From positions 1,211,137 to 1,275,136 of the forward strand of contig NZ_CP021106.3 in NCBI RefSeq assembly GCF_000355765.4: a stretch of 64,000 bases of DNA. Direction: 5' to 3'. Below, one piece after another: positions 31,342 to 40,169 of the stretch. A program made the position numbers and the translations under genes. Source of the DNA: Nitrosospira lacus (GTDB lineage: Bacteria; Pseudomonadota; Gammaproteobacteria; Burkholderiales; Nitrosomonadaceae). Each line of letters starts with the position of its first letter. Positions within the stretch are counted from its first letter, which is position 1. Under the pieces are notes generated by a model. It was not told the DNA's origin. It did not search any database and worked only from the letters and a program-made list of their open reading frames with translations.

Positions 31342-34041
31342 CTATGGTTCCGGAGGAGTAATAGTCGTCTGCTGCCTCCAGAATTCCGGGATATCCTGAT
31401 GATAGCGACGCATCACCAGATTTGCAGCCAGTCCACTCCAGCTTTGATGGGCGGCTCCCAGGCCCTGGCCTGTTTCACCGTGAAAATATTCGTGGAATAG
31501 CAGCAAGTCGCGCCAGTGCGGGTCGGTCTGATGCGGGCTGTCCATGGGAAAAGCCGGAATCAGGTCGGATTCGTCGCGACGGAAAATGTCAACAAGCCGC
31601 TCCGCCAGCATCGTGGCGGCATATTTAAGGGTAATTTCGTAGCCGTTCAGGCAGGGTGCCGGAAAGGTAAAGGCATCACCCAGGAAGCGATGCAGTTTTT
31701 CGATAGCCTGAATCAGCAAATAATTGGTCGGCATCCATACCGGCCCGCGCCAGTTGGAGTTGCCACCGAACATGGGTGAGTCGGATTCACCCGGCACATA
31801 CCGGATGAAGGTATCGCCAATACCAGGGATATGCTCCGGATTCTGGTGCGTGGCATGGCGCTTGGAGACGCTGCGAATGCCGTGCGGGGACAAGAATTCC
31901 TTTTCGTCAAAAATACGCGGCAGCATTTTTACCAGCATTGATGCGGTTACCAGCGACAACAGATGTTCCCCCCGTTCGTTGGTATGCACCGGGCAGGCGC
32001 AGATGGTACTTCCATCAAACATTCCCCCTTTGTGCTCCCACAGCAGCGCCTTGAAGCGCGTCCGGTGTTCGAGCAAGCGTGCATCCACCACTTCGCAGGC
32101 AAATAGCGGAATGATGCCCACCCAGGAAAAGACGTCGATACGATTTACCGCGCCATCCGGGCTGATCATGAGATCCTTGAAGAAGCCATCCGCTTCATCC
32201 CAAAGGGATACACAAGCGCCGGTATGGCCGGCGATAGCATAGCCAATTGCCAGGAACTGGCTATAGCACTGGATGGCAATATTTTCGTAAGTCGGGTCTT
32301 CAACCGCAATTTCCAGCGCGATCACAGTAAGTTGCAGGGAAAACATCGCCATCCAGCCGGTGGCATCGGCCTGCTTCAGGGTATAGCCGGAGGGGAGTGG
32401 TTTGGACCGATCATATACCGAGATATTGTCCAGCCCCAGAAAGCCTCCTTCGAACACATTCGTGCCGTTGGCATCCTTGCGGTTGATCCACCAGGTATGA
32501 TTCAGCAACAGCTTGTGCAGGACACGTTTGAGAAAAGAGGTATCGCCCTTGCCGCGTTGCACCCGTTCCGCGCGGAAGACCTTTAGCGCAGCCATGGCGT
32601 GCACCGGGGGATTCACGTCACCGAACGACCACTCGTAAGCAGGGATTTGCCCATTGGGGTGCAGATAGGATTCAAGCAGCAACAGCTCAACCTGTTCCTT
32701 GGCGAAATCCACATCCATGAGTGCCAGGACGGCGCAATGGAAAGCCAGATCCCAGGCGGCAAACCAGGGATACTCCCATGCGTCCGGCATCGATATCACA
32801 TGGCTTGCCTTGAGATGACGCCAACTGTGATTGCGTCCATGTTTTCTTGATGGGGGTGGCGATAGCCCATCACCCTTCAGCCAGGTGGATACGTCATAAT
32901 GAAAAAATTGCTTGTTCCATATCGCGCCAGCCAATGCCTGGCGGAGGATACGGTGATCCTGGGTGCTGGCTTCGGGCAGCAGCCTTTCAAAAAATGCGTC
33001 AGCTTCCGAGCGGCGCAGGGCAAGAATATCCCCGTGATGAATGAAGGGGTGGGGGCGGCGTATGCGCGATAATACCAGGTCGATCGTGCCGGCCTCACCC
33101 GGCGCAATCCTCAGTTTGTGCACGGCGGCGAACTTGGTTCCCTGCTGCTCCGGATTTACAGCGCCGTGTTCACCATCCACCAGATAGCGGTGGAACGCGT
33201 CTTTGACATAGGAACCGCCGTTGGCCGCTCTCCACAAGCGCGCGCGGTTGGTTTCATTTTCGGTATAAAGGACGTCGGCCTGCTGTCGCCCGTAGAGATG
33301 ATAGGTTCCCAGCATCGAGTGCTCCGCCTCGACCGCCCAGGCCCCGTCAGCGGGAGCGGGCATGGCGCGTAGTGCCGGTTTCGGGACGCCGTTCTTCGAC
33401 CATGCCCAGTCGTTGCGAAACCATAGTTGCGGCAACAGCCATAATACAGCTTCGTCTTTCCCCCGATTGCTGGCGAGGATACGAATATGCAACTCCTCGG
33501 GTGACGCCTTGGCATAGCAGACTTCTACGTCCCAGTAGCGCCCGTCGGCGAAAGCGCCGCTATCGATCAGGCCAAATGGCGGGTCTTTACGCGAACGGTG
33601 CGCATTTTCCTCAACCAATCGCGTATAGGGAAATGCGGACTGCGGATATTTATAGAGGTAGTGGAGCCAGGAATGCGAAGGGGTAGCGTCCACATAGAAG
33701 TAGCATTCCTTCACATCCTCGCCGCGATTGCCCTGCTTGCCGGTGAGTCCGAAAGCACGTTCTTTCAGGATGGAATCCCTGCCGTTCCATAGCGCCAGGC
33801 CGAAACAGAGCCGCTGCGCCTCGTCCGAAATACCCCCTAGGCCATCCTCGTTCCAGCGATAGGCACGCGAACGGGATTGATCGTGATTGAAGTATTCCCA
33901 GGCGTCGCCATCCGGACTGTAGTCTTCGCGAACAGTCCCCCAGGCACGTTCGGATAGGTAGGGTCCCCACAAACGCCAGTCTTCACAGCCAGTTCGCTGT
34001 TTTTCGAGCCGCTGCTGTTCCGCGTCGGGTTGATTAGACAA
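31342..34041 (-). CDS. MGH1-like / GH63-related glucosidase
   Basis: 899-residue cytoplasmic glycoside hydrolase of the mannosyl-oligosaccharide glucosidase-like superfamily. A beta-rich N-terminal part (about residues 1-330, WGPYLSERAWGTVREDYS) is followed by an alpha/alpha barrel (about 370-890). Motifs such as PDAWEYPWFAAWDLAFHC, IPAYEWSFGD, VFEGGFLGLDNISVYDRS and NSNWRGPVWMPTNYLLI fit this group. The catalytic acids are probably in the barrel motifs, but I cannot assign them exactly. The substrate may be a glycerate or glycerol glucoside (osmolyte) or other alpha-glucoside. Start TTG with AGAGGA upstream; 40 nt after suhB. No signal peptide. Confidence 0.85.
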   Translation of the reverse strand: MSNQPDAEQQRLEKQRTGCEDWRLWGPYLSERAWGTVREDYSPDGDAWEYFNHDQSRSRAYRWNEDGLGGISDEAQRLCFGLALWNGRDSILKERAFGLTGKQGNRGEDVKECYFYVDATPSHSWLHYLYKYPQSAFPYTRLVEENAHRSRKDPPFGLIDSGAFADGRYWDVEVCYAKASPEELHIRILASNRGKDEAVLWLLPQLWFRNDWAWSKNGVPKPALRAMPAPADGAWAVEAEHSMLGTYHLYGRQQADVLYTENETNRARLWRAANGGSYVKDAFHRYLVDGEHGAVNPEQQGTKFAAVHKLRIAPGEAGTIDLVLSRIRRPHPFIHHGDILALRRSEADAFFERLLPEASTQDHRILRQALAGAIWNKQFFHYDVSTWLKGDGLSPPPSRKHGRNHSWRHLKASHVISMPDAWEYPWFAAWDLAFHCAVLALMDVDFAKEQVELLLLESYLHPNGQIPAYEWSFGDVNPPVHAMAALKVFRAERVQRGKGDTSFLKRVLHKLLLNHTWWINRKDANGTNVFEGGFLGLDNISVYDRSKPLPSGYTLKQADATGWMAMFSLQLTVIALEIAVEDPTYENIAIQCYSQFLAIGYAIAGHTGACVSLWDEADGFFKDLMISPDGAVNRIDVFSWVGIIPLFACEVVDARLLEHRTRFKALLWEHKGGMFDGSTICACPVHTNERGEHLLSLVTASMLVKMLPRIFDEKEFLSPHGIRSVSKRHATHQNPEHIPGIGDTFIRYVPGESDSPMFGGNSNWRGPVWMPTNYLLIQAIEKLHRFLGDAFTFPAPCLNGYEITLKYAATMLAERLVDIFRRDESDLIPAFPMDSPHQTDPHWRDLLLFHEYFHGETGQGLGAAHQSWSGLAANLVMRRYHQDIPEFWRQQTTITPPEP

Positions 34042-34081
34042 TGACGTTATTCCTCTTTTCCTGTTGCGCTCGGCCTTGGGA

Positions 34082-34897
34082 TCATTGATCGTTGTCTGTG
34101 CCTGCCCTCAATTCCTTCGTCAGATGGGGTGCGATCACCTGCAGCAGTTGTGCGAAAATCTTTGGATTGCCGGCAAGAAGGTTGCCGCTGCGCATATACG
34201 TGGCGTTGCCCTCCAGGTCGCCCAGCAGTCCGCCCGCTTCCGTGATAAGGAGGCAGCCGGCGGCGATGTCCCATGGAGACAGTCCCAGTTCCCAGAAACC
34301 GTCGTAGCGTCCGGCAGCCAGGTAGGCAAGGTCCAGTGCGGCGGAACCGGGACGGCGGATACCGGCAACCCGGGGCATGACGTCCTTGAACATGGCAATG
34401 TAGGCGTCCACATGCGAAAACTCCCGAAACGGGAAGCCGGTGCCGATCAGGCAGTCACCCAGATGGGTACGCTTGCTTACGCGCAAGCGATGATCGTTGA
34501 GATAAGCGCCTTGTCCGCGGCTGGCAGTGAATAATTCGTTGCCGGAAGGATTGTATACGACCGCCTGGACAGGTATGTTCTTATGCATCAGCGCGATGGA
34601 AACCGAGTAGTGCGGAAAGCCGTGAAGAAAATTGGTGGTGCCATCCAGCGGATCGATCACCCACTGGTATTCCGACTCGCCTTGGGCGCCGCTTTCTTCT
34701 GCTAGAATCGAATGATTGGGATAGGCATCCAGCAGTATCTTGATAATGGCATCTTCCGCCGCGCCATCCACTTCGCTGACGAAATCATTGTGTGCTTTGC
34801 GCGAAACATGCAGCAAATCGAGGTTTTGCGCAGCCCGATTGATAATACCGCCTGCGCGGCGTGCGGCTTTTACCGCAATGGTGAGCATAGGATGCAT
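34082..34897 (-). CDS. suhB: Inositol-1-monophosphatase family protein SuhB
   Basis: Magnesium-dependent phosphatase, and in E. coli also part of the ribosomal RNA antitermination complex. The metal-binding motifs are [11 protein letters not shown] (Glu), [17 protein letters not shown] (DPLDGT) and [17 protein letters not shown]. 271 aa, normal. It is first of the suhB-glucosidase-mutS minus-strand run and divergent from trmJ. Confidence 0.95.
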   Translation of the reverse strand: MHPMLTIAVKAARRAGGIINRAAQNLDLLHVSRKAHNDFVSEVDGAAEDAIIKILLDAYPNHSILAEESGAQGESEYQWVIDPLDGTTNFLHGFPHYSVSIALMHKNIPVQAVVYNPSGNELFTASRGQGAYLNDHRLRVSKRTHLGDCLIGTGFPFREFSHVDAYIAMFKDVMPRVAGIRRPGSAALDLAYLAAGRYDGFWELGLSPWDIAAGCLLITEAGGLLGDLEGNATYMRSGNLLAGNPKIFAQLLQVIAPHLTKELRAGTDNDQ

Positions 34898-35113
34898 TTT
34901 TTGGATTCAGAATTGAGCAGAGTGCAATTTTAACCCAGATAGTCCATTAGGACGCGAGATGATGGTGAGACAGGTTACGAGACGGTTTTTTCGGTTGGAG
35001 GAAATCCATAGCCTGACCCATGGACGCCGCACATGCGTCGAAAATGGCCGCAAACCGACCGCCGGCACTCGGGCAGGCTTGGAGAGCCGCCTGATGGATT
35101 ATCCGGGCGCAAC

Positions 35114-35863
35114 ATGAAGTCCTTTCACCCGCTTGATAAAGTCCGCGTGGTGCTAAGCCATCCCAGCCATCCCGGCAACATCGGCGCAACGGCGCGGGCG
35201 ATGAAAACGATGGGATTGAATTCGCTCTACCTGGTGAATCCCCGGGTTTTTCCGGACAAGGACGCGGAAGCCCGCGCTGCGGGCGCATGGGACATATTGA
35301 ACAGTGCCAGGGTGTGTGTGGACCTTGACGAGGCCCTGAGCGGCACGGTTCTGGCGGCGGCAGTGACCGCTCGTCCACGCGATCTCTCGCATGAGGTTTT
35401 TGATGCACGCCGGGGAGCGCGCGAATTGCTTGGTCATGCGCGCCAGTATCCCGTCGCGCTGGTTTTTGGCACGGAAATGTCCGGTCTTACCACCCTGGAA
35501 GTAAGCAAATGCCAGATTGTTGTGCATATTCCCGCCAATCCGGACTACTCCTCACTCAACCTCGCCAGTGCCGTTCAGGTGATGGCGTATGAATTGCGCA
35601 TGGGGCTGCCCGAATTAGAGCTTCTTCCGCCCGTGGCAGGCATCGCCGCGGATTTCAACGATATTGAGTTGCTTTACCGTCATCTGGAACGGGTCTCGGT
35701 CAGCAGCGGTTTTCTCGATCCCCTGGAGCCGAAACGACTCATGCAACGGATGCGGCGGTTGTTTGCACGTGCGCGCTTGGAAAAAGAAGAAGTCAATATA
35801 CTGCGTGGAATTCTGAGCGCTGTGGAAAAGCGGATCCAGTCGCAAATAACCTCCTACAAGTAA
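35114..35863 (+). CDS. trmJ: tRNA (cytidine/uridine-2'-O-)-methyltransferase TrmJ
   Basis: Methylates the ribose at position 32 of tRNA anticodon loops. The SPOUT fold shows RVVLSHPSHPGNIGATARAM near the N-terminus and the knot motifs LVFGTEMSGLT and IPANPDYSSLNLASAVQVM. ATG 35114 gives 249 aa, the family size; the longer frame from 35033 is rejected. suhB and trmJ are often neighbours, as here. Confidence 0.93.
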   Translation: MKSFHPLDKVRVVLSHPSHPGNIGATARAMKTMGLNSLYLVNPRVFPDKDAEARAAGAWDILNSARVCVDLDEALSGTVLAAAVTARPRDLSHEVFDARRGARELLGHARQYPVALVFGTEMSGLTTLEVSKCQIVVHIPANPDYSSLNLASAVQVMAYELRMGLPELELLPPVAGIAADFNDIELLYRHLERVSVSSGFLDPLEPKRLMQRMRRLFARARLEKEEVNILRGILSAVEKRIQSQITSYK

Positions 35864-35979
35864 TTCCCCGGAATTGCCATCAAATACACAGAAAGCTTTT
35901 TCAGCAGTCTGGCTGTATTCCTCCAAAGCCCTAGCCGGAAAATATCATGGATAAGGCTGAATTCCATCGTCCGAACAAA

Positions 35980-36032
35980 ATAGTTGACTAGGATAAAGGG
36001 ACTTTATATACTTGACAAACATTGTCGGGTAT
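35980..36032 (+). promoter_or_regulatory. iscR promoter with two tandem IscR-type operators
   Basis: A promoter with -35 TTGACT (35984-35989), 17-bp spacer and -10 TATACT (36007-36012) precedes iscR by about 105 nt. Two IscR type 1-like elements overlap it. Site 1 starts ATAGTTGACTA at 35980. Site 2 (36008-36032) runs from ATACTTGAC to GTCGGGTAT and closely fits the consensus ATA-TTGAC-N-GTCGG-TAT. Occupancy would block RNA polymerase, so autorepression by [2Fe-2S]-IscR is inferred. Confidence 0.7.
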
Positions 36033-36117
36033 TACGGCGAAAGACAATAATTCAGGAGATTTGCACAAGATATTATTCCGTGTTTGGTTCTGTATCAATT
36101 CTCATGAGGAGCAGAAA

Positions 36118-36588
36118 ATGCGATTGACGACGAAGGGACGCTTTGCGGTAACAGCAATGATTGATCTCGCCTTGCACAGCGGCCATGGGCCTGTTACGTT
36201 GGCGGGCATCAGCGAACGCCAGAAGATTTCGCTGTCTTACCTGGAACAATTATTCGGAAAGTTGAGGCGTAATAAACTGGTGGGCAGCGTGCGGGGTCCC
36301 GGTGGCGGTTATCGCCTGGCGAAACCGATGAGCGAAGTGTCTGTGGTAGACATTATTCTTGCGGTGGATGAGCCGATTGATGCAACCCAATGCGGGGGCA
36401 AGGAAAACTGCCACAACGACCAGCGCTGCATGACTCATGATCTGTGGGCCAGTCTTAATGTCAGGATACGGGATTACTTGGCGCTGGTTACGCTGGAACA
36501 ATTGGTGGCAAGTCCCAAAGTGAAAGATATCGCCGTATTGCAAGATATGAGAGCGTGCAAGCAATCCGAAGAAACAGTCCTGGCTTGA
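36118..36588 (+). CDS. iscR: Rrf2 family iron-sulfur cluster regulator IscR
   Basis: [2Fe-2S]-sensing repressor of iron-sulfur assembly genes. ATG 36118 with AGGAG 11 nt upstream gives MRLTTKGRFAVTAMIDLALHS, the family N-terminus. The winged helix follows (about residues 10-65, ISLSYLEQLFGKLRR). The cluster ligands are C-x5-C-x5-C in CGGKENCHNDQRC (about residues 93-105), with the recognition motif SVRGPGGGYRLA. 156 aa, normal. The upstream operators support autoregulation. Confidence 0.95.
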   Translation: MRLTTKGRFAVTAMIDLALHSGHGPVTLAGISERQKISLSYLEQLFGKLRRNKLVGSVRGPGGGYRLAKPMSEVSVVDIILAVDEPIDATQCGGKENCHNDQRCMTHDLWASLNVRIRDYLALVTLEQLVASPKVKDIAVLQDMRACKQSEETVLA

Positions 36589-36659
36589 TTTTCAATTAAC
36601 GGGCTCTTCAGATCCTGGACGCAATATGGAATGACGCTCCATGAGAATGAGGAAGAGCT

Positions 36660-37814
36660 ATGGATGCCTATTTTGATCATAACGCCACCACTGCTGTAGA
36701 CGACGCCGTGCTGGATGCAATGCTGCCGTATTTTCAGACAAAATTCGGCAATCCTTCCAGCCGCCATGTCCGTGGCATCGAAGCCCGCAGGGCCGTAAAT
36801 CAGGCGCGCGAGCAAGTAGCGGATTCGGTCGGCGTGCAGCCTGCCCAAGTGGTTTTTACCAGTGGCGGCTCGGAGGCCAATAATCTGTTCATTCAGGGTG
36901 CGGCAGGCTACCTGAAACCTGCTCAAATCATTGTCAGCGCGGTTGAGCACCCATGCGTGATGCGGGCGGCTCAGGAGGTGGCGCGGGGCGCAAACGGGAA
37001 ATGGAATTTGCGCCGGTTGGCTGTGGATAACCTGGGACGGGTGGATGTGGCGGATTTTGACAATGCCACGGTGAAACAGCAGCCCGGCCTGGTATCCGTG
37101 ATGCTGGCGAACAATGAAACCGGCGTAATTCAGGACGTGGCGGCGATTTCGGAGAAAGCCAGGGCATACGGCGCGTGGGTGCATACCGATGCAGTGCAGG
37201 CGTTTGGCAAGATCCCGGTGGATTTCGCGTTACTCAACGTACATGCCATGACCCTGTCCGCCCACAAGATTTATGGCCCCAAAGGCGCGGCGGCATTGAT
37301 CATAGACAAGCGATTGTTGCTCAAGCCGCTTATTTACGGGGGTGGCCATGAAAATGGATTGCGCTCAGGCACGGAGAATGTTCCCGCCATCGTGGGATTT
37401 GGTGTGGCCTGTGGGCTGGTTAAATCACGCATAGCGGAGAGCGCCACCCGCATTGCGGCCATGCGTGCGCGGTTGGAGCAGGGGCTGGCCGAGATGGGTG
37501 CGGTTATTTTTGGCTTGGGTGCACCACGCGTGCCCAATACCTGCTATTTTGCATTGCCGGGCATTGAAGGCGATACGCTGGTTGTTCGTCTCGACAAGGC
37601 GGGTTTTGCGGTAGCAAGTGGCGCTGCCTGCTCCAGCGTGAATCCGGGCCAGAGCCATGTACTCGAGGCGATGGGTGTGGAATCGATGCTGGCGCGTTGT
37701 GCGGTACGAGTAAGTCTGGGCAGCGGCAACACGCTGGCCCAAGTGGAAAACTTCCTTAAAGCATTAAGGGGCGTGGTAGGGGAATTGAAACGGATGAGTA
37801 TGGTTACCCTCTAG
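36660..37814 (+). CDS. Cysteine desulfurase (NifS/IscS family)
   Basis: PLP enzyme that mobilises sulfur from cysteine for iron-sulfur clusters and thiolation. It has YFDHNATTAVD, SGGSEANNLF, the HxDAVQ motif in VHTDAVQAFGKIP, the PLP Lys in LSAHKIYGPKG and the catalytic Cys in ASGAACSSVNPG. 384 aa is shorter than the usual IscS (about 404) because the C-terminal tail is short, closer to the NifS type. It follows iscR by 71 nt. No iscU, iscA, hscBA or fdx follows. Confidence 0.88.
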   Translation: MDAYFDHNATTAVDDAVLDAMLPYFQTKFGNPSSRHVRGIEARRAVNQAREQVADSVGVQPAQVVFTSGGSEANNLFIQGAAGYLKPAQIIVSAVEHPCVMRAAQEVARGANGKWNLRRLAVDNLGRVDVADFDNATVKQQPGLVSVMLANNETGVIQDVAAISEKARAYGAWVHTDAVQAFGKIPVDFALLNVHAMTLSAHKIYGPKGAAALIIDKRLLLKPLIYGGGHENGLRSGTENVPAIVGFGVACGLVKSRIAESATRIAAMRARLEQGLAEMGAVIFGLGAPRVPNTCYFALPGIEGDTLVVRLDKAGFAVASGAACSSVNPGQSHVLEAMGVESMLARCAVRVSLGSGNTLAQVENFLKALRGVVGELKRMSMVTL

Positions 37815-38134
37815 CGGCTCGGATTGGCGTCAGAACGGGACTCCATCACCCCTATTTCCTCTCCATGGCTTCATGGCTACGCTGATAATCATCACGCACT
37901 CGAAGCATTCGCCTGCTGTTGCACTCCGAATTTAATTCAATCGCTTCATGTCGGCTAACGTGCCGTGTTTTAAAGTAGCCTCTGGCGAATGGCCCGAATA
38001 GCGGGTATTCTGTTCGCGAGCACATCGCAGTCTTTTCAAAAAGTGGAACTGTGTCTGAAGTGACTGTTACAGTCCGGGAAGAGTGGATTTTTCGAATTTT
38101 TTATATCAAAACATCTCCTAAAGGGGTAATCAAG
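37815..38134. other. Intergenic after the cysteine desulfurase, nothing recognised
   Basis: About 320 nt without a supported gene or clear terminator, although this is where iscU would normally start. Confidence 0.5.
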
Positions 38135-38302
38135 TTGGCACAACCCAATTTTCAGTATGAGAAACGTCAAAGGGATTTAGTCAAGAAAAAGAAACAAGAA
38201 GAAAAAAGGCAGCGTAAACTGGATAAAGGTAAAGTGCAGCCTGGAGAGACTCCGGATCAGGTTCTGAATGGGCCGAATACGGAAGATGCCGGAAAGGCTT
38301 AG
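38135..38302 (+). CDS. Small basic lysine-rich hypothetical protein
   Basis: TTG 38135, preceded by AGGGG, starts a 55-residue protein, AQPNFQYEKRQRDLVKKKKQ..., that is strongly charged (Lys, Arg, Glu) and probably a single helix with a flexible acidic tail. Similar short KRQRDLxKKKK proteins are conserved in betaproteobacteria without a known role. The open frame upstream to 38051 is not supported. RNA or ribosome binding is a guess from the charge. Confidence 0.65.
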   Translation: MAQPNFQYEKRQRDLVKKKKQEEKRQRKLDKGKVQPGETPDQVLNGPNTEDAGKA

Positions 38303-38333
38303 GAAATTTTTGTGCAGCTTCGAGGCATAAGCC

Positions 38334-38741
38334 ATGGTCAACAGTCATCCCCGCATCACATCTGTTGTTCCTGAGGGCGGCCTTGTCCGGCTTGCTCATA
38401 TTATCTATTTGCTTCACGGTTTCAGCGTCCTCATGGGTATTCTCGGGCCAGCGCTTATCATTACGACTTTTCTCACCGGCTGGCCTTCCATCATTGCGGT
38501 GATTATCAACTATGCAAAGCGTGATGAGGTGCGCGGGACTTATCTCGATTCGCATTTTGGTTGGCAAATACGCACATTCTGGTATACGTTGCTTTGGCTG
38601 GTGATCGCGGCATTGCTGTTCATCACGGTGATTGGTATCGTGCTCGCTTACATCGTGGCGGTGGGCGCGGGTGTCTGGGTGCTTTATCGCATAGTCCGCG
38701 GCTGGATTGCGCTCAATGACGGCAAACCCATGCCCGCCTGA
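38334..38741 (+). CDS. DUF4870-like membrane protein
   Basis: A 135-residue protein with three hydrophobic helices (about residues 20-50, 80-105 and 105-125), containing LAHIIYLLHGFSVLMGILGP, VIINYAKRDEVRGTYLDSHFGWQIRTFWYTL. The YxxxxxGTYLxSHFxWQIRTFW pattern is typical of a widespread uncharacterised inner-membrane family. Its start ATG 38334 is 31 nt after the small basic protein. No function is known. Confidence 0.85.
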   Translation: MVNSHPRITSVVPEGGLVRLAHIIYLLHGFSVLMGILGPALIITTFLTGWPSIIAVIINYAKRDEVRGTYLDSHFGWQIRTFWYTLLWLVIAALLFITVIGIVLAYIVAVGAGVWVLYRIVRGWIALNDGKPMPA

Positions 38742-39059
38742 ACAAGAATCAGCCTCCCGTTTCCGTTATCTGGCCAAAAATCCGCTTCTTCATGGAACGC
38801 TTGCCCTGCCGCTGGGGGCAAGATCTCCCTCATCTCTTCGGAACGGGAATGCACCTTCCGAGGAGGGTGCATTCCCTCCAACGCCTTTCACCGATCCTTA
38901 TGTGTGTCGCCGTACAGTCCAGAGGCATTCTGCTTATTAATATGCCTCATCTCGCGCTTTTTTATCGCGGAGACGGACCTCTGAAGGCATCTATACGCAG
39001 TAAGGCGTATTAAAAGTGCAGACGAGGAAACGGAAACGCAGGTTCGCACGGAGACAGGC
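38742..39059. other. Intergenic with a perfect 11-bp hairpin
   Basis: 318 nt with no supported gene. It contains the inverted repeat listed at 38845-38876, located about 104 nt after the DUF4870-like gene. Confidence 0.6.
38845..38876. repeat. Perfect 11-bp inverted repeat
   Basis: GGGAATGCACC (38845-38855) and GGTGCATTCCC (38866-38876) form a perfect 11-bp stem with a 10-nt loop. No T-run follows on either strand, so it may be a rho-dependent or processing stem, or a bidirectional transcription barrier. Confidence 0.55.
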
Positions 39060-39308
39060 ATGAATACAGATAAGGGTAAAAGCAGTGGGGGGAAGTATAG
39101 CAAGCGCGGCTTTGCTTCCATGGATAAAGACAAACAACGGGAAATCGCCAGCAAGGGCGGAAAAGCCGCGCACGAGAAAGGGAGCGCACATCGGTTCACT
39201 TCCGAAGAAGCCAGCCTGGCTGGCCAAAAAGGTGGCGCCGCGCATGGGAAGAAAACGGCCACGGCCGAGGTCCGTCAGTCCAGGCCGCAAAAAATAGCCA
39301 AGGCGTGA
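39060..39308 (+). CDS. KGG-motif stress-induced protein
   Basis: 82-residue, very hydrophilic basic protein with the stress-associated KGG repeat: GFASMDKDKQREIASKGGKA and FTSEEASLAGQKGG. Conidiation-10/KGG proteins such as E. coli YciG and GsiB of Bacillus are induced by general stress. Role here inferred. It sits alone after the hairpin, in a stress-linked stretch. Confidence 0.82.
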   Translation: MNTDKGKSSGGKYSKRGFASMDKDKQREIASKGGKAAHEKGSAHRFTSEEASLAGQKGGAAHGKKTATAEVRQSRPQKIAKA

Positions 39309-39416
39309 AAGAAACGATTCCACCGCTCGATTATCCTATCGACGCGGTTGTGTGAGGAGTTCCTCGACATGAAAATCAGGGCCTGAAACACCGACTCCGG
39401 AATTGAGAAAATCATC

Positions 39417-39996
39417 ATGTCCTCATCCCGAGGTCCCAGGCAGAACAGGATACTTGCAGCATTGGCTCCTGTGGATTACACGCGGCTGTTACCATTTCTT
39501 GAATTGGTACCGCTGCAGGCAGGTCACATCATCCACGAGCCCGGGTTTCCCATCAGATATCTATATTTTCCGACGACCTGTATTGTTGCCCGCCGGTATG
39601 AGTTGGGAAATGGTACGTTCACGCAGATAGGAACCATCGGCAATGAGGGTTTGACCGGCATCTCCGTTCTCCTGGGGGCGGAAACCAGCCGGGTACGTAA
39701 AGTAGTCCAAAGTGCGGGCAATGCTTACCGCATCAACGCAAGCCTCCTCAAAAGGGAATTTGACCTGGGTGGAGATTGCCAGAATCTCCTATTACGTTTT
39801 GCGCAGGCACTGATTGTGGCGGATCAAGGTTTCTAACCGGCATCCTGCCATTGATCAACGGGCTGCCACTTTCTCCGGATTCGCCTGGATGGCGCTGTCA
39901 AGTGGCGGCCTTTCTTCACATGACGCACGCAGCCGGTATGGCACGGGGACGATCCGGTTCGTGGCTCGCTCAGAATCCAATGATCCGCCGCTGTAG
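39417..39996 (+). pseudogene. Crp/Fnr family regulator, C-terminus decayed
   Basis: The open frame 39417-39836 encodes a cyclic-nucleotide-binding-like domain (about residues 8-125; LELVPLQAGHIIHEPGFPI, then FPTTCIVARRYELGNG and IGNEGLTGISVLLGAE). It stops at LIVADQGF. The expected continuation (NRHxxxDQ helix before the winged-helix domain) reappears in another frame at 39830-39870 as SNRHPAIDQRAA, then the sequence degrades without a readable helix-turn-helix. I infer frameshift and deletion. The remaining 139-residue protein cannot bind DNA and could be a truncated ligand sensor if expressed. Confidence 0.6.
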
Positions 39997-40169
39997 TGTG
40001 CGTTTTCGTACAGACCCGTTCCGGTAAAGCCGGAATAATAAATATTGCTGCGGGACCAGAGTCCTTGATCTTCTGGGCTATCCAACTGAATTAAAAAGAT
40101 AAAGAAATATTCTTTCGGACTTGCGTGTGATTGTATGTATTCAGGCGCAATTAGATATCGGAGATCATC

